This document shows positions 7,469 through 15,173 of a stretch of DNA of 64,000 nucleotides, one piece after another. The stretch comes from VRUE01 sp963837695 (lineage in GTDB: Bacteria; Actinomycetota; Thermoleophilia; Solirubrobacterales; 70-9), in the NCBI GenBank assembly GCA_963837695.1, contig CAWINZ010000005.1, positions 2,108,001-2,172,000 on the forward strand. The letters run 5' to 3'. Position 1 is the first letter of the stretch. Every line of letters starts with the position of its first letter. The notes below the pieces were generated by a model. That model was not told the origin of the DNA. It ran no database searches and saw only the letters and a list, made by a program, of their open reading frames with translations. Made by a program: the position numbers and the translations under genes.

Positions 7469-9136
7469 TTGTACGACGCCTCCGAGCACCTGATCGACGG
7501 CGGGGCGCGTGCCCGAGCGCTGCCGGATTGGCCCGATGGCCGACCCCTCCGCTCGTGGCAGGAGGAGGCGACCGAGGCCGTGCGGGCGCACTCGGCCGCC
7601 AGCTTCCTGGCCTCGGCTACCCCTGCCTCCGGCAAGACCACCTTCGGCCTGCACATCGCCCACCGGATGCTCAGCGCCGGGTTCGTCTCGCGCGTCGTCG
7701 TGGCCGGCCCGACCACCCACATCTGCCGCCAGTGGGCCGCCGACGCGGCTCGCTACGGCATCGACCTCGAGCCGAACAGGCCAAACTCGGACGGGCCGGA
7801 GTCGGCCGACTTCCACGGTGTCGCCGTCACCTACCAGACGATCGCGGCCGGGCCGGATATGCACCGGCTGGCCGCCAGCCGCCGGCCGACCCTGCTGATC
7901 GCCGACGAGCCGCACCACATGGGCGATCAGGCCGCCTGGGGCCTGCGGACCCGCGAGGCCTTCGACGGCGCCCGCTTCCGGCTGCTTCTCTCGGGGACGC
8001 CCTTCCGCTCCGACAACTCGGCCATCCCCTGGGTCACCTACGACGAGGACGGCCTCAGCCAGGCCGACTACGCATACGGCTATCCGCAGGCGTTGGTCGA
8101 CCGGGTGTGCCGCCCGATCGCCTTCCTGCCCTATGACGGCGAGATGGAGTGGCTCTCGGACGGTCGGCTGCGCAGCGCCGACTTCGACCTTGTCCTGCCG
8201 GCGGCGGAGGCGGCTCGGCGCCTGCGGACGGCGCTCAGCCCGGATGGCGAGTGGATGGGCGAGGTACTGCGCGACGCCGACGCCAGGCTGAGCGAGGTGC
8301 GCGCCGACGGACACCCTGACGCGGGCGGCCTGGTCATCGCCTCCGACCAGGATCACGCGCGGGCCATCGCGGCGCGGCTAGGGTCGGTCGCGGGGGAGCG
8401 ACCCGAGCTGGTGATGAGCGACGAGCCCGGTGCCAGCCGACGCATCGCCGAGTTCGCCGCCTCCGATCGACGCTGGCTGGTCTCGGTCCTGATGGTCTCC
8501 GAGGGAGTCGACATCCCCCGCCTGCGGGTCGGCGTCTATGCGACGGCGGCCCGCACCGAGCTCTTCTTCCGGCAGGTCGTCGGGCGCTTCATCCGCTCCA
8601 CCCCGAAGCCGCGCCGCCAGATGAGCTACCTGTTGATGCCGGCCGACCCGCGGCTGAAGGCGCTCGCCCACGAGATCGAGCTGGAGCGCCGCCACGCGCT
8701 CGACCTCTCGCCCGACGCGGAGGAGGAGGGCGAGATGGACGAGGCCGACCCGGAGCGGCCCGAGCCAGGTGGCGGCTTTGCCGCCCTGAGTTCCGGCGAC
8801 GCCGAGCTGGACGAGGCGATCATGAGCGAGACCACGCTTCAGCTCTTCCCGACCGATGACCCCGAGGCGGAGGCGAGGAAGGCGACTGCTCTCGCCGGGC
8901 TCAAAGCCAAGCCGGAGTCCCCCGAACCGGGCCGGGAGTCGGCCTATGCGACCCGGGAGCGACTGCGCGCCGAGCGCAGTCGCCTGGTCGCCAACGTCGC
9001 CCGTCGCACCGGCAAGTCGCACCGGGATGTCCAGGCCCGCATCAATCGCGCAACCCGGACGCGCTCGGTCTCCGGCGCCACCATCGAGCAGCTCGAGCGC
9101 GGCAATGCGCTGCTGCGCCGCGAGCTGTGGCGGTGA
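7469..9136 (+). CDS. SF2 DEAD/DEAH-type helicase
   Basis: About 555 residues if translation begins at the TTG at 7469 (LYDASEHLIDGGAR); the frame is open back to 7328, but that overlaps the previous gene. Motifs are Q-like LRSWQEEATEAV, Walker A ATPASGKTTF, Ia VVAGPTTHICRQW, DEPHH as motif II, LLLSGTPFRSD as motif III, and VSEGVDIPRLRVG then QVVGRFIRS as motifs V-VI. The C-terminal 130 residues are acidic, then basic. It resembles the restriction-type or recombination-type helicases common in actinobacteria. The hairpin at 7443-7466 just before the TTG may affect expression. It lies directly before the tRNA-Gly-derived island boundary, so it may be host or island DNA. Confidence 0.82.
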   Translation: MYDASEHLIDGGARARALPDWPDGRPLRSWQEEATEAVRAHSAASFLASATPASGKTTFGLHIAHRMLSAGFVSRVVVAGPTTHICRQWAADAARYGIDLEPNRPNSDGPESADFHGVAVTYQTIAAGPDMHRLAASRRPTLLIADEPHHMGDQAAWGLRTREAFDGARFRLLLSGTPFRSDNSAIPWVTYDEDGLSQADYAYGYPQALVDRVCRPIAFLPYDGEMEWLSDGRLRSADFDLVLPAAEAARRLRTALSPDGEWMGEVLRDADARLSEVRADGHPDAGGLVIASDQDHARAIAARLGSVAGERPELVMSDEPGASRRIAEFAASDRRWLVSVLMVSEGVDIPRLRVGVYATAARTELFFRQVVGRFIRSTPKPRRQMSYLLMPADPRLKALAHEIELERRHALDLSPDAEEEGEMDEADPERPEPGGGFAALSSGDAELDEAIMSETTLQLFPTDDPEAEARKATALAGLKAKPESPEPGRESAYATRERLRAERSRLVANVARRTGKSHRDVQARINRATRTRSVSGATIEQLERGNALLRRELWR

Positions 9137-9142
9137 GTGCCC

Positions 9143-9412
9143 TTAATCCGTCTCGCCGCGGCGGGCATACAGCTCATCCACATGGGACATGCCTTTCGGC
9201 GGCAACATTGCCCCAACGATCCAAATGACCGGGATGAAAAAGCCGAAGGCGAAGAGGATGTAGTGCTTGTTCTGGAACGTTCTGACGCCAAGAACAACCA
9301 AGAGAACGAAATACAAGATGCCTAGTCCGACGAATAGCAAGACGAGCTCCCATTTCTGTAGAAGTTCAGCCGACCCAGACGCTTCTAATCGGTGGGCGGC
9401 GGCCGGCACCAC
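9143..9412 (-). CDS. Small two-helix membrane protein
   Basis: 89 residues with two hydrophobic helices (ELVLLFVGLGILYFVLLVVL and HYILFAFGFFIPVIWIVGAM) and a polar tail LPPKGMSHVDELYARRGETD. The pattern resembles short phospholipase-D-N-like or SHOCT-tailed membrane proteins of actinobacteria. It is convergent with the helicase gene. I cannot assign a function. Confidence 0.65.
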   Translation of the reverse strand: MVPAAAHRLEASGSAELLQKWELVLLFVGLGILYFVLLVVLGVRTFQNKHYILFAFGFFIPVIWIVGAMLPPKGMSHVDELYARRGETD

Positions 9413-9452
9413 TGCGCTCCGCGTGCTGCATTGCCCCTGAGTCTGGCACAGC

Positions 9453-9491
9453 CAAGTGCAGGGGATTCGATGTTAAGCGGCTGATCGGATT
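9453..9491 (-). repeat. Partial tRNA-Gly 3' end and flank (att-like remnant, left island limit)
   Basis: This segment matches 18387-18425, the 3' end and downstream flank of the intact tRNA-Gly. An 18-bp identical block, CAAGTGCAGGGGATTCGA, is followed by AAGCGGCTGAT and GGATT, separated by a 4-bp difference and one substitution. It looks like the distal attachment copy left by integration at tRNA-Gly. Confidence 0.7.
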
Positions 9492-9599
9492 GACGAGATC
9501 TCGGGTAGCCAGCGCGGATATGAACGGATAGGCATGGATATGCAGCGAGTCAGGCACTTCTCGCCATAAGTGCCTGAAACCACGGAGGCCGGTTCCAGT
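9488..9599 (-). repeat. Island end repeat, copy 1
   Basis: A 112-bp segment that matches 12720-12831 with 16 mismatches by hand count. It contains three 10-bp phased units (GGATATGAAC, GGATAGGCAT, GGATATGCAG) and a hairpin CAGGCACTT-loop-AAGTGCCTG, and ends in GGTTCCAGT. Phased repeats next to a tRNA remnant suggest integrase arm sites at an element end. Confidence 0.7.
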
Positions 9600-9642
9600 C
9601 GACTCAGGAGCCTGTGGACGGCCGGAACTCGAGATCCCAGTT

Positions 9643-10548
9643 TCAACTCGATCGCGCCCGCTCCAGGTAGCGGCCGAAGTGTGGGACGGTGAACGCGATC
9701 TGCCCGCGCTCGGTCGGGTAGATCAGGCCCTTTCGAATCAACGCCGCGCGGGTCGGCGAGAGACTTCTAAGCTCCCGCCCCATCCTCTGCGCCACCTCGC
9801 GGATCAGCTGCGGGCCCTCTCCCAGGCTAGCCAGGGCGCGGCAGAACTCAAACTCCGCCGCGGTCGTCCGCCCCACCCTGAGCCCGAAGAACTCCTCGTC
9901 TAGCTCGTCGGCGACCTCGGCGGCCGCTATGGCGATCGCTGCCTCATCGATCTGCTTGTCGGCAGCCGCGTTCCAGGCCGCCTTCCCCCACTCCTGTAGG
10001 AAGTAGGGATAACCGCCGCTCTCGTCGAGGATCGCCTCGATCGCCTTGGCGGTGTAGTCGACGCCGAGCTCGGCGGCCGGCAGCCGTAGGGCGCGCTCGG
10101 CGGCCTCTGGCTCGAGCGGCCCGAGGCCAGGGAACCCGAATAGTCTCTCAGCGTAGGTCTTTGCCTCGAGGATCAGCCCGGGGAGGGTCGGCAGACCGGC
10201 GCCAACGAGGCCGACCGGCAGCTGCTGCTGCGCCATCCGGTGCATCGCCGCAACCAGGCTCTCGAGCTCGGAATCTCCGAGGATCTGCAGCTCGTCCAGC
10301 AGGAGGAGCACCCCAGAGTCGGTCTCAGCGGCAAGCGCCCCGACCTCTGCGAGGAGCTCACCGAGGTCCTGCTCGAGCTCGCCGCTGTCGGCGAGGCCTC
10401 GCTCTGGCTCCCACTGGAAGCCCAGGCTCACCTGGCCCTCGGAGCTGATCGTGGTCGTAAACGATCCCAGCGCCCCGCGGGCTCGGCGCAGTGCCCGGCG
10501 GACCGCACCTCCCCGCTCGTAGGCGGCAAGGATGGCGCCTACGAGCCG
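9643..10548 (-). pseudogene. AAA ATPase gene, C-terminal part (split by an IS110-type element)
   Basis: This is the 3' part of an ATP-binding protein whose 5' part lies at 11908-12189. It holds Walker B and sensor regions (VLLLLDELQIL near the front), a winged-helix-type end and the terminal VPHFGRYLERAR motif typical of these single-protein AAA ATPases. Joining codon CGG at 10546-10548 to codon CGG at 11908-11910 restores an uninterrupted reading frame of about 394 codons across the junction (D-F-R-L-V-G). The internal GTG at 10431 could start a fragment, but it lacks Walker A and would be inactive. Confidence 0.8.
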
Positions 10549-10793
10549 TCACTGTCATCGTCGGCCCACGGTCGGCGGCTGGTGTCCGACCGGGCCGGTT
10601 GGTTCTCGGGAAGGCGACGGGCTGACTCCTACGATCCGGGTCGACCCGGAGGTCTGACCGCCATCGGTTGTGTCGCCCGCCGCCACCCGAGGATCCCCGG
10701 CTTGACTTGATAGGAGCGTGGCAACCGCCCCAAGTGAGGTTTGTCAGCCGGAGGTCCGTCCGAAGGCAACGACCAATCGAAGGGACAAGCCAG
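10549..10793 (+). ncRNA. Candidate IS110 bridge-RNA region (5' non-coding end of the IS)
   Basis: A non-coding stretch between the inferred left IS end and the transposase start. It contains several short inverted repeats, for example CCGGGTCGACCCGG near 10637. In IS110-group elements this position encodes the structured RNA that guides target and donor recognition. I did not identify its guide loops, so the call rests on location. Confidence 0.35.
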
Positions 10794-11885
10794 ATGATCG
10801 TGATCGGAACGGACACCCACAAACGAACCCACACCTGCGGCGCGGTGTTTGCGGGAACCGGTCAACTCGCCGGCGAGTTGACCGCCCCGGCCAGGGAGCC
10901 GGGCTTCCGCCAGATGCTGGACTGGGGGCGCAATCTCGACGAGGAGCGGATCTGGGCGATCGAGGACTGTCGTCACGTCTCGGGTTCCCTCGAGCGCTTC
11001 CTGATCGCCTCGGGCGAGCACGTGGTCCGCGTCCCCCCGAAGCTGATGGGCGAAAGCCGCCGCGGCGAACGGACTGCCGGCAAGTCCGACCCGATTGACG
11101 CCCTCGCCGTGGCCAGGGCGGCCCTGAGAGAGGGCCCTGAGACCCTGCCCACCGCCCACCTCGACGAGGACGCCCTTCAGGTCAAGCTCCTGCTCGACCA
11201 CCGCGAGGACCTCGTCAAAGCCCGCTCAGAAGACCAGTGTCGGCTGCGCTGGCACCTGCACGACCTCTGGCCCGAGTTGGAGATCCCTGCCGGTGCCCTG
11301 GACCGCATGGTCTGGCTCGATCGGGTGGCCCGCAAGCTCGCCCGCGCCGAACAGGGCGCCAGGGTGCGGGTGGCCCGCGAGCTGGTCACCGAGATCCGTC
11401 GCCGCACCCGCCGGGTCAACGAGCTCGAGCGCGAGATCGGTGCCCTGGTCAAAGCCCAGGCTCCTGAGCTGCTCGCCCTGGAGGGTTGCGGCGCCCTGAC
11501 CGCGGCCAAGCTGATCGCCGAGACTGCCGGCGCCAAGCGCCTTCCCTCAGACGCCAAGTTCGCCCGCCTGGCCGGTGTCGCCCCGATCCCCGCCTCCTCG
11601 GGTAACCGCGTCCGCCACCGCCTCGATCGCGGTGGCAACCGCCAGCTCAATTGCGCCCTGCACCGCATCGCCGTCACCCAGGGCCGCTGCTATGCCCCGG
11701 CGCAAGAATTCCTCGCCAAAAAGCAGGCCGAGGGCAAGACCAGAATCGAAGCCCTGCGTTGCCTCAAGCGCCACCTCGCACGCCGAGTCTGGAAGCTGTT
11801 GGTCAATCCTGAAAGAGAGATATCCATGACCACTGTCGACACTCAGAGAGGCAAGCTGGCCCCGCAATTCGCGGTGGCGGCTTGA
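10794..11885 (+). CDS. IS110-family transposase (DEDD recombinase)
   Basis: 363 residues from ATG 10794, with AAGGGA upstream. The N-terminal RuvC-like DEDD domain has VIGTDTHKRTH (first Asp), WAIEDCRH (Glu) and GKSDPIDALAVARAAL (last Asp residues). A central coiled coil (about residues 170-220) is followed by the Transposase_20 domain (LALEGCGALTAAKLIAET, then FARLAGVAPIPASSGN and HRLDRGGNRQLN) with its Ser-containing active site. It is full length for the family and apparently intact. It inserted opposite to the direction of the interrupted ATPase gene. Confidence 0.93.
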   Translation: MIVIGTDTHKRTHTCGAVFAGTGQLAGELTAPAREPGFRQMLDWGRNLDEERIWAIEDCRHVSGSLERFLIASGEHVVRVPPKLMGESRRGERTAGKSDPIDALAVARAALREGPETLPTAHLDEDALQVKLLLDHREDLVKARSEDQCRLRWHLHDLWPELEIPAGALDRMVWLDRVARKLARAEQGARVRVARELVTEIRRRTRRVNELEREIGALVKAQAPELLALEGCGALTAAKLIAETAGAKRLPSDAKFARLAGVAPIPASSGNRVRHRLDRGGNRQLNCALHRIAVTQGRCYAPAQEFLAKKQAEGKTRIEALRCLKRHLARRVWKLLVNPEREISMTTVDTQRGKLAPQFAVAA

Positions 11886-11907
11886 CATAGGAGCAACCGA
11901 TGACGAC

Positions 11908-12189
11908 CCGGAAGTCGCTCTCGCGACGCCACTCGTGGCGGAGCGCCTTCCATCCTGCGGATTCGGCGCGCGATGCGAACTCGGTGAGGAGCACCGTCTT
12001 GCCGACGCCGCGCAGCCCGTGGATGATCAGGCTCTTCTCGCTGCGGCCGCGCGAGAGACGGCCGAGCAGATACGAGAACCGCTCGACCTCACGCTCGCGC
12101 CCCACAAGGGCGGGGGGCAGCGTGCCAGCGCCTGGTGCATATGGGTTCTCCAGCGGATCCACTCTCGCGAGTCTAGCGGTATCTAGCAT
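11908..12189 (-). pseudogene. AAA ATPase gene, N-terminal part (split by the IS110-type element)
   Basis: It begins MLDTARLARVDPLENPYAPG, then PALVGREREVERFSYLL, then Walker A IIHGLRGVGKTVLL and AGWKALRHEWRRESDFR, where the IS begins. The remainder of the gene is at 9643-10548. Intact relatives are stand-alone ATP-binding proteins of unclear role. In this copy the Walker A and Walker B halves are separated, so it is dead unless the IS excises precisely. Confidence 0.8.
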
Positions 12190-12208
12190 TTTCTAGTGAT
12201 TTCACTAG
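12172..12208. promoter_or_regulatory. Phased CTAG cluster and palindrome over the ATPase gene start
   Basis: TCTAG occurs at 12172, 12182 and 12192, exactly 10 bp apart. The last one opens a perfect palindrome, CTAGTGA-TT-TCACTAG (12193-12208). The group overlaps the ATG (12187-12189) of the broken ATPase gene. It looks like an operator with sites on one face of the helix. Confidence 0.5.
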
Positions 12209-12253
12209 AGATACAAAGAAACCATTAGAAAGCGCGCCAAAGTTCAACAGTGG

Positions 12254-12505
12254 ATGGAGCACGACCACACGGCGGTCATCCGAGTCCTGCAGAGCGGAGA
12301 GAGCATGCCGCCGGATGACGGCGATTGGCTCTCTGTCGGGACCAGCGCTGCAGACGATGATGTCCTCGCGGTGATGATTCGCTACTCGGACACCCGCGGC
12401 GTGCGTTACGCGATGTCAACGCCGCCCGGCCCCCGTGAACGGATGCATCCGCCCAAGCCCTTGAAGCCCTGGTGGCGGAGACGACGCGACGAGGCCGATT
12501 GGTAG
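12254..12505 (+). CDS. Hypothetical small protein
   Basis: 83 residues: MEHDHTAVIRVLQSGESMPP, then DDVLAVMIRYSDTRGVRYAM, then a Pro/Arg/Trp-rich end. Codon bias is compatible with a real gene, and a strong hairpin follows at 12588-12616. I recognise no family and see no clear ribosome binding site. It lies in the island between the broken ATPase and the second tRNA-Gly remnant. Confidence 0.4.
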   Translation: MEHDHTAVIRVLQSGESMPPDDGDWLSVGTSAADDDVLAVMIRYSDTRGVRYAMSTPPGPRERMHPPKPLKPWWRRRRDEADW

Positions 12506-12587
12506 CCACTTGCGCATCACGGGCTGATTGGGCAGCGAGCCGCCGACGGGTCTCTCCGCGCCACCTTCACGCCCGACTCCAGAAACG

Positions 12588-12616
12588 CGGAAACCCGCTT
12601 TGAGAGCGGGCTTCCG
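12588..12616. terminator. Strong GC hairpin, terminator-like
   Basis: GGAAaCCCGCT pairs with AGCGGGcTTCC around a 5-nt loop, with one internal mismatch. It lies just beyond the 3' side of the partial tRNA-Gly copy, so it may be that tRNA's original terminator. It also follows the small gene ending at 12505. Confidence 0.5.
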
Positions 12617-12629
12617 GTTGAGGCGGATC

Positions 12630-12661
12630 GGATTCGAACCCTCGACCTTCTGCATGGCAAG
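12630..12661 (-). repeat. Partial tRNA-Gly (anticodon loop to T-arm), att-like remnant
   Basis: 32 bp identical to 18421-18452 of the intact tRNA-Gly(GCC) except for one base. It covers the anticodon loop TTGCCAT, the 3' anticodon stem and the T-arm. The 5' half of a tRNA is missing: the sequence diverges right after the anticodon loop, and the acceptor part is altered. This is the pattern left when an element crosses over in the anticodon stem-loop. Confidence 0.8.
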
Positions 12662-12719
12662 TACACGGGTCATCAGCAAATGACCGCCTTTACTCAAACG
12701 TCATTTGCAGGGCTTTCGT

Positions 12720-12831
12720 GATTGGCGAGATCTCCGGTATTTGGCGCGGATATGCACGGATAGGAACCGATATGCAGCGAGTCAGGCACTTCTCGCCAGA
12801 AGTGCTTGAAACTTGGGTGGCCGGTTCCAGT
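12720..12831 (-). repeat. Island end repeat, copy 2
   Basis: Matches 9488-9599 (96 of 112 positions). It contains the phased units GGATATGCAC, GGATAGGAAC and CGATATGCAG, the hairpin CAGGCACTT-loop-AAGTGCTTG, and the terminal GGTTCCAGT. It lies between the tRNA-Gly remnant and the end of the SEC-C gene, the same arrangement as copy 1. Confidence 0.7.
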
Positions 12832-12862
12832 AGGCGAACGGCGGCAGAGACGGCCGTCGTCG

Positions 12863-14239
12863 TCAGGCCGCGAGCTCGTCCTCGATCGCCAGCTCGGTGC
12901 GTAGCCCCGACACCTCGGCGCCGGGCTCACCGCGACGTCGAGCCCGGTCGGCATGGTTCTCGAGTCCCCGAACCAACCTGACTACTTCGTCCCGCCGCTC
13001 GCCTGCGGCGGCTTCCCGGGGCGTTTCGCCATCGAGGGCGGGAAGCGGCTCGTCCAGCCAGCGACGCATTCGGTCGGTCATGAAGCCTGTGAGCAGCCGC
13101 TGTTCCTGCGCTGGGTTCAGGTCGCTGGGAGTCTCGTCGGCGAGATCCGCTCCTGACTCGCGGCGCCCTTCCAGGCGCTCCTCGATCGGAGTCACGTTGC
13201 GCTCCACCAGTTCGGCGATGTCGCCGAAGTCGGTGTCGACAGCCTCGATCGCAAGGTCGAGCCTCGCCTCGGACATCGCCTCGGCGCAGAGTTTCGCCCC
13301 CTCGAGCCACAGTCTCGCGATCGGGATGCTGTCGCGGTCGTCGAGGCGCTCGGCCTCGATCACCAGGGCCCCCTGCGGCAACGCCGGCCGATCCTTCGTC
13401 AGGAGTCGGTCCCGGCGAACCGTGAGCTCTATCTCGGGCGGCTCGTCGGGAAGAAGGTTGCCAAAGACCCGAAGTCGATCGCCCGCCACGGTGAGCTCAC
13501 TAACCCGCCACCTGGCTTGACAATCCGCCATTGGGTCCCCCTCTGGCGTGAAGAAGCTCGGCGACACGCTCCAACTCGAGGGTTTGAAGCGCATCAGCTC
13601 CAGCGCCCCGTTGCGAAAGGCGGCCGAGAGTTCTGCGCCATTGTCATCTACTCCGGTGAGACGCCGAAGCTCGGCAAGCAGCTCCGGTTCGTCGTGCGGC
13701 TCGAAGAATCGCACCGGACCCCACAGGCTCAGTGTCTCGCCGTCCATCAGGCGTCCAAGCAGGATGTCCCAGCGCACGGCATCGCCGGAGACGTCGGTGC
13801 TTCTCACCCTTGCCTGGGTACCGCGGACGATGTCCTCCAGCAGGATCCAGTGGCCCGGCTCAACCGCGAGTACGCGGTGGAGGCCGAGCGCCGCAGCGGC
13901 AATTCGCGACGCCGCCTCCCGCTCGTCGGCGGGCAGGTCTGGTCGAGCCGCATAGCGCTTTGCCGGAGTGCCGCCACCGGACAGCTCGCGGTCGCAGCTG
14001 AACCAGGTCGCGAAGATCTGCATGTCGCTATCGCTCATCGTGCGATTCGGGCCTCCGAACTCCTCGAGAGCCGCGCTGATCTCGTCGCCGGCAACCTTGG
14101 TGGACCAGTCCTGGATACGCCCGCCTACCGCGTCGTCGAAGCGCGCTTCCCGCGCGGCGCGCTTCTCCTCGGCCAGGCAGCAGCGCTTGTACTTGCGGCC
14201 GCTGCCGCAGGGACAGGGATTGTTTCGCGCAACCGCCAC
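12863..14239 (-). CDS. SEC-C motif protein
   Basis: About 458 residues from the GTG at 14239; the frame stays open to 14389, but the upstream part has no protein character. Right at the N-terminus is the zinc-binding SEC-C motif NNPCPCGSGRKYKRCC. The remainder is an unrecognised alpha/beta region (DMQIFATWFSCDRELSGGGT, HRVLAVEPGHWILLEDIVRG) with an acidic C-terminus. SEC-C motifs are best known from SecA but also occur in stand-alone proteins in defence or mobile loci. Its position in an island suggests accessory cargo. Function unknown. Confidence 0.75.
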   Translation of the reverse strand: MAVARNNPCPCGSGRKYKRCCLAEEKRAAREARFDDAVGGRIQDWSTKVAGDEISAALEEFGGPNRTMSDSDMQIFATWFSCDRELSGGGTPAKRYAARPDLPADEREAASRIAAAALGLHRVLAVEPGHWILLEDIVRGTQARVRSTDVSGDAVRWDILLGRLMDGETLSLWGPVRFFEPHDEPELLAELRRLTGVDDNGAELSAAFRNGALELMRFKPSSWSVSPSFFTPEGDPMADCQARWRVSELTVAGDRLRVFGNLLPDEPPEIELTVRRDRLLTKDRPALPQGALVIEAERLDDRDSIPIARLWLEGAKLCAEAMSEARLDLAIEAVDTDFGDIAELVERNVTPIEERLEGRRESGADLADETPSDLNPAQEQRLLTGFMTDRMRRWLDEPLPALDGETPREAAAGERRDEVVRLVRGLENHADRARRRGEPGAEVSGLRTELAIEDELAA

Positions 14240-14379
14240 GCGCGCCCACCGTAGCGTCGTCGGCGGATGACCAGGCTTTGGCGTCGCCTCCTTCGTGCCA
14301 AGGCCAGTCAAGTACAGGTTCTTACGGTCCCTTATTGCAGGGGCGGTTTCAATCGGCGCACCCGAGTAGGCGCAGACAC

Positions 14380-14417
14380 TATCTGGCAAGTTCTACAACA
14401 GAAAAACTTGCCAGATA
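14380..14417. promoter_or_regulatory. Large inverted-repeat operator of the AbiE-type pair
   Basis: A perfect 13-bp inverted repeat: TATCTGGCAAGTT (14380-14392) and AACTTGCCAGATA (14405-14417), with a 12-bp spacer. It ends 15 bp before the antitoxin ATG (14433). AbiEi antitoxins are known to repress their own operons through inverted repeats, so this is the likely operator. TAGACT at 14421 could be a -10 box for a leaderless or near-leaderless message. Confidence 0.7.
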
Positions 14418-14432
14418 CGCTAGACTGGCACC

Positions 14433-15173
14433 ATGCCAAAGCAGCAACGAAGCGCACGCGGCCGGGGACGAAGCCCCAACAGCACGGCCACTCGCGTCTA
14501 CGAACGGGTGCGCACCGGGGGTGAGCGCTATTGGTCGCTCTCGGACTTTCGCGATCTGCCGGCAACCGCAGTCGCCCATGCGCTTTCTCGGCTGGCGAGC
14601 CAGGGTGAGTTGCAGCGCCTACGCAAGGGCCTCTATTACCGCCCCAAGCAGACCGTCATCGGACCTTCCGTACCAAGTGCCAGCGCAGCGGTCGGTCACA
14701 CATTGAACGCGCCGCTTCATCCAACCAGGCTGAGCGCCGGGAACGCGCTGGGATTTTCGACGCAGAATCCGGCCCACCCTGAGTTCGCGACGCCCGCCGC
14801 CGCCGCGCCCGGCGCGCTTCGAAACGCCACCGTGCACACGCGTCGCCCGGCCTCCCGCTTCGAACTCGATGCCCCCGATGGCGCCTTGCTCGAGCTGCTG
14901 CGTGACCGCGCGCGCTACAGCGATCTATCTCCGCAAGAGACCATGGGGCGCCTCGTTTCGATGCTCTCCGACCGGACGCGCTTCGGGCGACTTGCGAAGG
15001 CGGCCCTCTCAGAGCCCCCGCGGGTCCGCGCCATGCTCGGCGCACTCGGAGAGCAGGCGGGCGCTCCCGCCGCTGCGCTTAAGGATCTGCGGCAGAGCCT
15101 CAACCCGATCAGCCGGTTCGACTTCGGCGTGTTGGCCGCACTGCCCAACGCACGCGAATGGCAGGCCCGGTGA
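14433..15173 (+). CDS. abiEi: AbiEi-type antitoxin (DUF6088-like transcriptional regulator)
   Basis: 246 residues. After a basic disordered start, RVYERVRTGGERYWSLSDFR and VAHALSRLASQGELQRLRKG LYYRPKQ form the winged-helix domain of AbiEi/DUF6088 proteins. A C-terminal domain follows (LELLRDRARYSDLSPQETMG and RFGRLAKAALSEPPRVRAML). The start at 14433 is set by the operator just upstream. It overlaps the toxin gene by 16 bp. In the known type IV AbiE system the antitoxin represses the operon and counteracts the nucleotidyltransferase toxin without binding it. Confidence 0.85.
   Translation: MPKQQRSARGRGRSPNSTATRVYERVRTGGERYWSLSDFRDLPATAVAHALSRLASQGELQRLRKGLYYRPKQTVIGPSVPSASAAVGHTLNAPLHPTRLSAGNALGFSTQNPAHPEFATPAAAAPGALRNATVHTRRPASRFELDAPDGALLELLRDRARYSDLSPQETMGRLVSMLSDRTRFGRLAKAALSEPPRVRAMLGALGEQAGAPAAALKDLRQSLNPISRFDFGVLAALPNAREWQAR

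Larger units (their letters stand above)
10549..11907 (+). mobile_element. IS110-family insertion sequence inserted in an AAA ATPase gene
   Basis: The limits are inferred from the two host-gene halves, which rejoin in frame at a shared CGG. The element is about 1.36 kb, with no evident terminal inverted repeats or target duplication, as usual for IS110. CTTGAC...ATAGGAGC...CAACCG occurs near 10701-10727 and again at the right end (11881-11899). The 245-bp non-coding stretch before the transposase (10549-10793) is where IS110-group elements carry their bridge RNA. That RNA is inferred here from family knowledge. Confidence 0.8.

Noticed and set aside
9643..10431. Intact 262-residue ATPase from the GTG at 10431
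   Set aside because: It lacks Walker A, and its N-terminal half is found on the other side of the IS, so it is a gene fragment.
12694..12954. Short minus-strand ORFs spanning the two end repeats (SLHI.YP.ISA.T.DL-type peptides)
   Set aside because: The similarity follows from the DNA repeat; there is no start signal, and the frames differ in length and context.
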